A DNA stretch of 7,933 bases from Chlorobiales bacterium (lineage in GTDB: Bacteria > Bacteroidota > Chlorobiia > Chlorobiales > Chlorobiaceae): the NCBI GenBank assembly GCA_022360415.1, contig JAKSDB010000094.1, forward strand, positions 1 to 7,933, in the 5' to 3' direction. Below are positions 6,762 to 7,933 of the stretch, one piece after another. The notes beneath the pieces are model-generated. The model saw only the letters and a list, made by a program, of their open reading frames with translations. It made no database searches and was not told the DNA's origin. Positions within the stretch are counted from its first letter, which is position 1. Each line of letters starts with the position of its first letter. A program made the translations under genes and the position numbers.

Positions 6762-7370
6762 ATGATTATCCGCAACCTTCTCTGCATATCGCTCTTTTCT
6801 GCTGTCCTGCTTTTGAGCTCTCAAACGGTCCTTGCTGATGATGAGTCAGAAGGTTCCATGGGGACGACCAATATCTCCATCGAGCTTCCCGACCTGATTA
6901 TCCTGCACTACTATTCCGGGCTTACCCTCAATTTCGAAGAGTTCTCATCAACAAAAGACAGGGGTACTGCTGAATTTGATGTCCAGTGGAGCGGGGATGC
7001 TGAAAGCTCCAGCAAAATAACCGATGAAAACACCGAACTTGACCTTCCCGACATTGTTTCCCTGCAGCTCCCGAACGTCTGGGCAATCCGGGGCCTTTCA
7101 CCTTCCGGAAACGCCAAGGTATCCATATCCCTCAACAACAACGTTCTTACTTCAGGCACGTCAAAGATAGTTATTGAAAAAGGGGAAGGAAATATCCAGA
7201 TAGAGGACAACCAGGGACATTCGGGCACGACCATCAACACAAGCCTCAAAGGCATCGCCGCTTCTGAAGCAACTGTCGGCAACGTCCGCATCACACTGAA
7301 CTTCTCCGAAACCACAAAATCAGGCCTTCATACCGGCGGACAGTACAAAATCACTGCCGAAACCATCTGA
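6762..7370 (+). CDS. Exported protein of unrecognised family, LHYYS-block paralogue A
   Basis: This 202-residue protein begins with a clear signal peptide: Arg4, a hydrophobic core (6-18) and a likely cleavage after VLA at Ala25. The mature protein is about 177 residues, rich in Ser, Thr, Asn and short alternating hydrophobic strands, with no cysteine, so an all-beta fold is likely. Directly after the signal peptide comes GTTNISIELPDLIILHYYSGLTLNF (34-58), shared nearly unchanged with the next gene. FDVQWSGD further on also matches FDTDWDGN there. The C-terminus (GGQYKITAETI) resembles the last strand of pilin-like and coat-like beta-sandwich subunits, which is only suggestive. I do not recognise the family. 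Start is the only ATG giving a signal peptide; the ribosome site is weak. Codon use is mixed, unlike the neighbouring paralogue. Confidence 0.82.
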   Translation: MIIRNLLCISLFSAVLLLSSQTVLADDESEGSMGTTNISIELPDLIILHYYSGLTLNFEEFSSTKDRGTAEFDVQWSGDAESSSKITDENTELDLPDIVSLQLPNVWAIRGLSPSGNAKVSISLNNNVLTSGTSKIVIEKGEGNIQIEDNQGHSGTTINTSLKGIAASEATVGNVRITLNFSETTKSGLHTGGQYKITAETI

Positions 7371-7581
7371 CAGACCAACGATACCATTCCTCCCAGCCGC
7401 TTTCCTTCTCTGACAGTCAGGCCTTTATACAATTGCGCGCACATGACACACGTGTTTCGCAAACGCTCTTATTGCGCACGTCTACTTCATCAGTAAAGTC
7501 CACCCAACAGCCATTTTTCCATCACCATATCCTTTTATATTTCCGTTAGTTATCCGGCAAAGGATTCTTGCTTTCTCCTTT
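7371..7581 (+). other. Spacer between the two paralogues
   Basis: No gene is visible here. There are short palindromic pieces: CTGACAGTCAG near 7417, and a 6-base-pair hairpin at 7452-7466 (GTGTTT and AAACGC around CGC, one G-T pair) that could weakly slow transcription but has no T-run. A standard terminator for the first gene is therefore not evident, and read-through into the second gene is possible. Confidence 0.4.
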
Positions 7582-7596
7582 TGGCACGGTAGTTGA
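7582..7596 (+). promoter_or_regulatory. Sigma-54-like promoter for the second exported-protein gene
   Basis: TGGCACGGTAGTTGA matches the sigma-54 consensus TGGCACG-N4-TTGC at every fixed base except the last, with GA in place of GC at the -12 element. The GG-to-G spacing is right. Transcription would start near 7608, leaving a leader of about 28 bases that contains the ribosome site. A sigma-70 reading (TTGGCA at 7581) has no acceptable -10 element. Whether the organism has RpoN cannot be seen here. Confidence 0.5.
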
Positions 7597-7597
7597 G

Positions 7598-7629
7598 TCT
7601 TCTGTTGTAGAACGTTAATCAACAGGAGA
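7598..7629 (+). promoter_or_regulatory. Inverted repeat that could mask the ribosome binding site
   Basis: TCTTCTGTTG (7598-7607) can pair over ten bases, with one G-U pair, with CAACAGGAGA (7620-7629); the loop is 12 bases. The 3' arm contains the whole AGGAG ribosome site. If transcription starts near 7608, the 5' arm is not transcribed and the site stays free. In a transcript coming from further upstream the hairpin would form and hide it. No folding energy was calculated. Confidence 0.45.
7624..7628 (+). promoter_or_regulatory. Strong Shine-Dalgarno site AGGAG
   Basis: AGGAG lies 7 bases before the ATG at 7636, an ideal spacing. It stands out because almost every other gene in the window has a weak or absent site, and it fixes the start of the second exported-protein gene. 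Confidence 0.8.
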
Positions 7630-7635
7630 GTCATC

Positions 7636-7933
7636 ATGACACGGATCAAAAACATCATCATCGCAATCGCACTTCTGGCAGGCCTCTCTTCTCAGGCTAT
7701 CGCGGCAAGCACCTGCGGAACCACCAACGTTTCGGTCAGGGTCCCCGAATTCATCGTCCTGCACTACTACTCCACGATCACCCTGAACTTCGATACCCCG
7801 ACGGCAGAAGCGCTTAACGAAGGCAGCAATGACTTCGACACTGACTGGGACGGCAACACCAGCGGAAACGGTCTCGATGCCAAAAGCCTGATGAACGCTT
7901 CGCTCGAGCTCGATGGAACACAAACCTGTGTCA
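7636..7933 (+). CDS. Exported protein of unrecognised family, LHYYS-block paralogue B (partial, runs off the right edge)
   Basis: Ninety-nine codons are visible. A signal peptide (Arg3, Lys5, hydrophobic core 7-17) probably ends after AIA at Ala23. The mature start, CGTTNVSVRVPEFIVLHYYS (27-46), followed by TITLNF, is the same block as in the upstream paralogue, and FDTDWDGN (67-74) matches FDVQWSGD there. Unlike that protein it has two cysteines, Cys27 and Cys98, which could form a disulfide in the periplasm. Codon use is strongly biased: all eight Ile codons are ATC, seven of eight Asn codons AAC, and every Phe and Tyr codon seen ends in C. Together with the strong ribosome site this points to an abundant protein. 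A structural subunit is a reasonable guess, but no known domain can be named. The paralogue length suggests that about half of the protein is missing. Confidence 0.85.
   Translation, partial: MTRIKNIIIAIALLAGLSSQAIAASTCGTTNVSVRVPEFIVLHYYSTITLNFDTPTAEALNEGSNDFDTDWDGNTSGNGLDAKSLMNASLELDGTQTCV

Noticed and set aside
7412..7430. CTGACAGTCAG palindrome as a terminator for the first exported-protein gene
   Set aside because: The loop would be a single base and no T-run follows, so a stable terminator hairpin is unlikely.

Overview
The window is a compact bacterial chromosome segment of roughly 50% G+C. I think it most likely comes from a green sulfur bacterium (Chlorobium/Prosthecochloris group). 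This rests on the look of the proteins and the gene mix, not on a marker gene, so treat it as a moderate guess. Most genes have weak or unrecognisable Shine-Dalgarno sequences; the last gene is a clear exception. No rRNA, tRNA, CRISPR array, insertion sequence or phage gene is visible.

Layout, right to left for the minus strand. Positions 6629 to 2670 hold a tightly packed set of genes for the nucleotide-loop (lower-ligand) half of cobalamin synthesis: cobU, a GNAT acetyltransferase, cobT, an alpha/beta hydrolase and cobS. CobU activates adenosylcobinamide as its GDP derivative, CobT makes alpha-ribazole phosphate from dimethylbenzimidazole, and CobS joins the two at the membrane. The acetyltransferase and hydrolase are not standard members of the pathway. 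The acetyltransferase gene is clearly more A+T-rich than its neighbours. The hydrolase gene overlaps the start of cobS by four bases.

After a 140-base gap with a possible promoter and operator-like repeats, positions 2529 to 1 hold an OsmC-family thiol protein, a ten-helix SLAC1/TehA-type anion transporter, and an iron-containing alcohol dehydrogenase that runs off the left edge. These three may form a second transcription unit, but a 138-base gap with a symmetrical inverted repeat precedes the dehydrogenase.

On the plus strand, from 6762 to the right edge, are two tandem genes for small exported proteins that share an unusual conserved block (GTTN...P...LHYYS...LNF) directly after the signal peptide. 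I cannot name the family; a beta-sandwich pilin-like or coat-like subunit is a guess. The two genes appear to be controlled differently. The first has a good sigma-70-type promoter. The second has a sigma-54-like promoter element, a strong ribosome binding site that could be masked in longer read-through transcripts, and codon use typical of an abundant protein. This tandem pair and its control region are the most promising part of the window for something undescribed.
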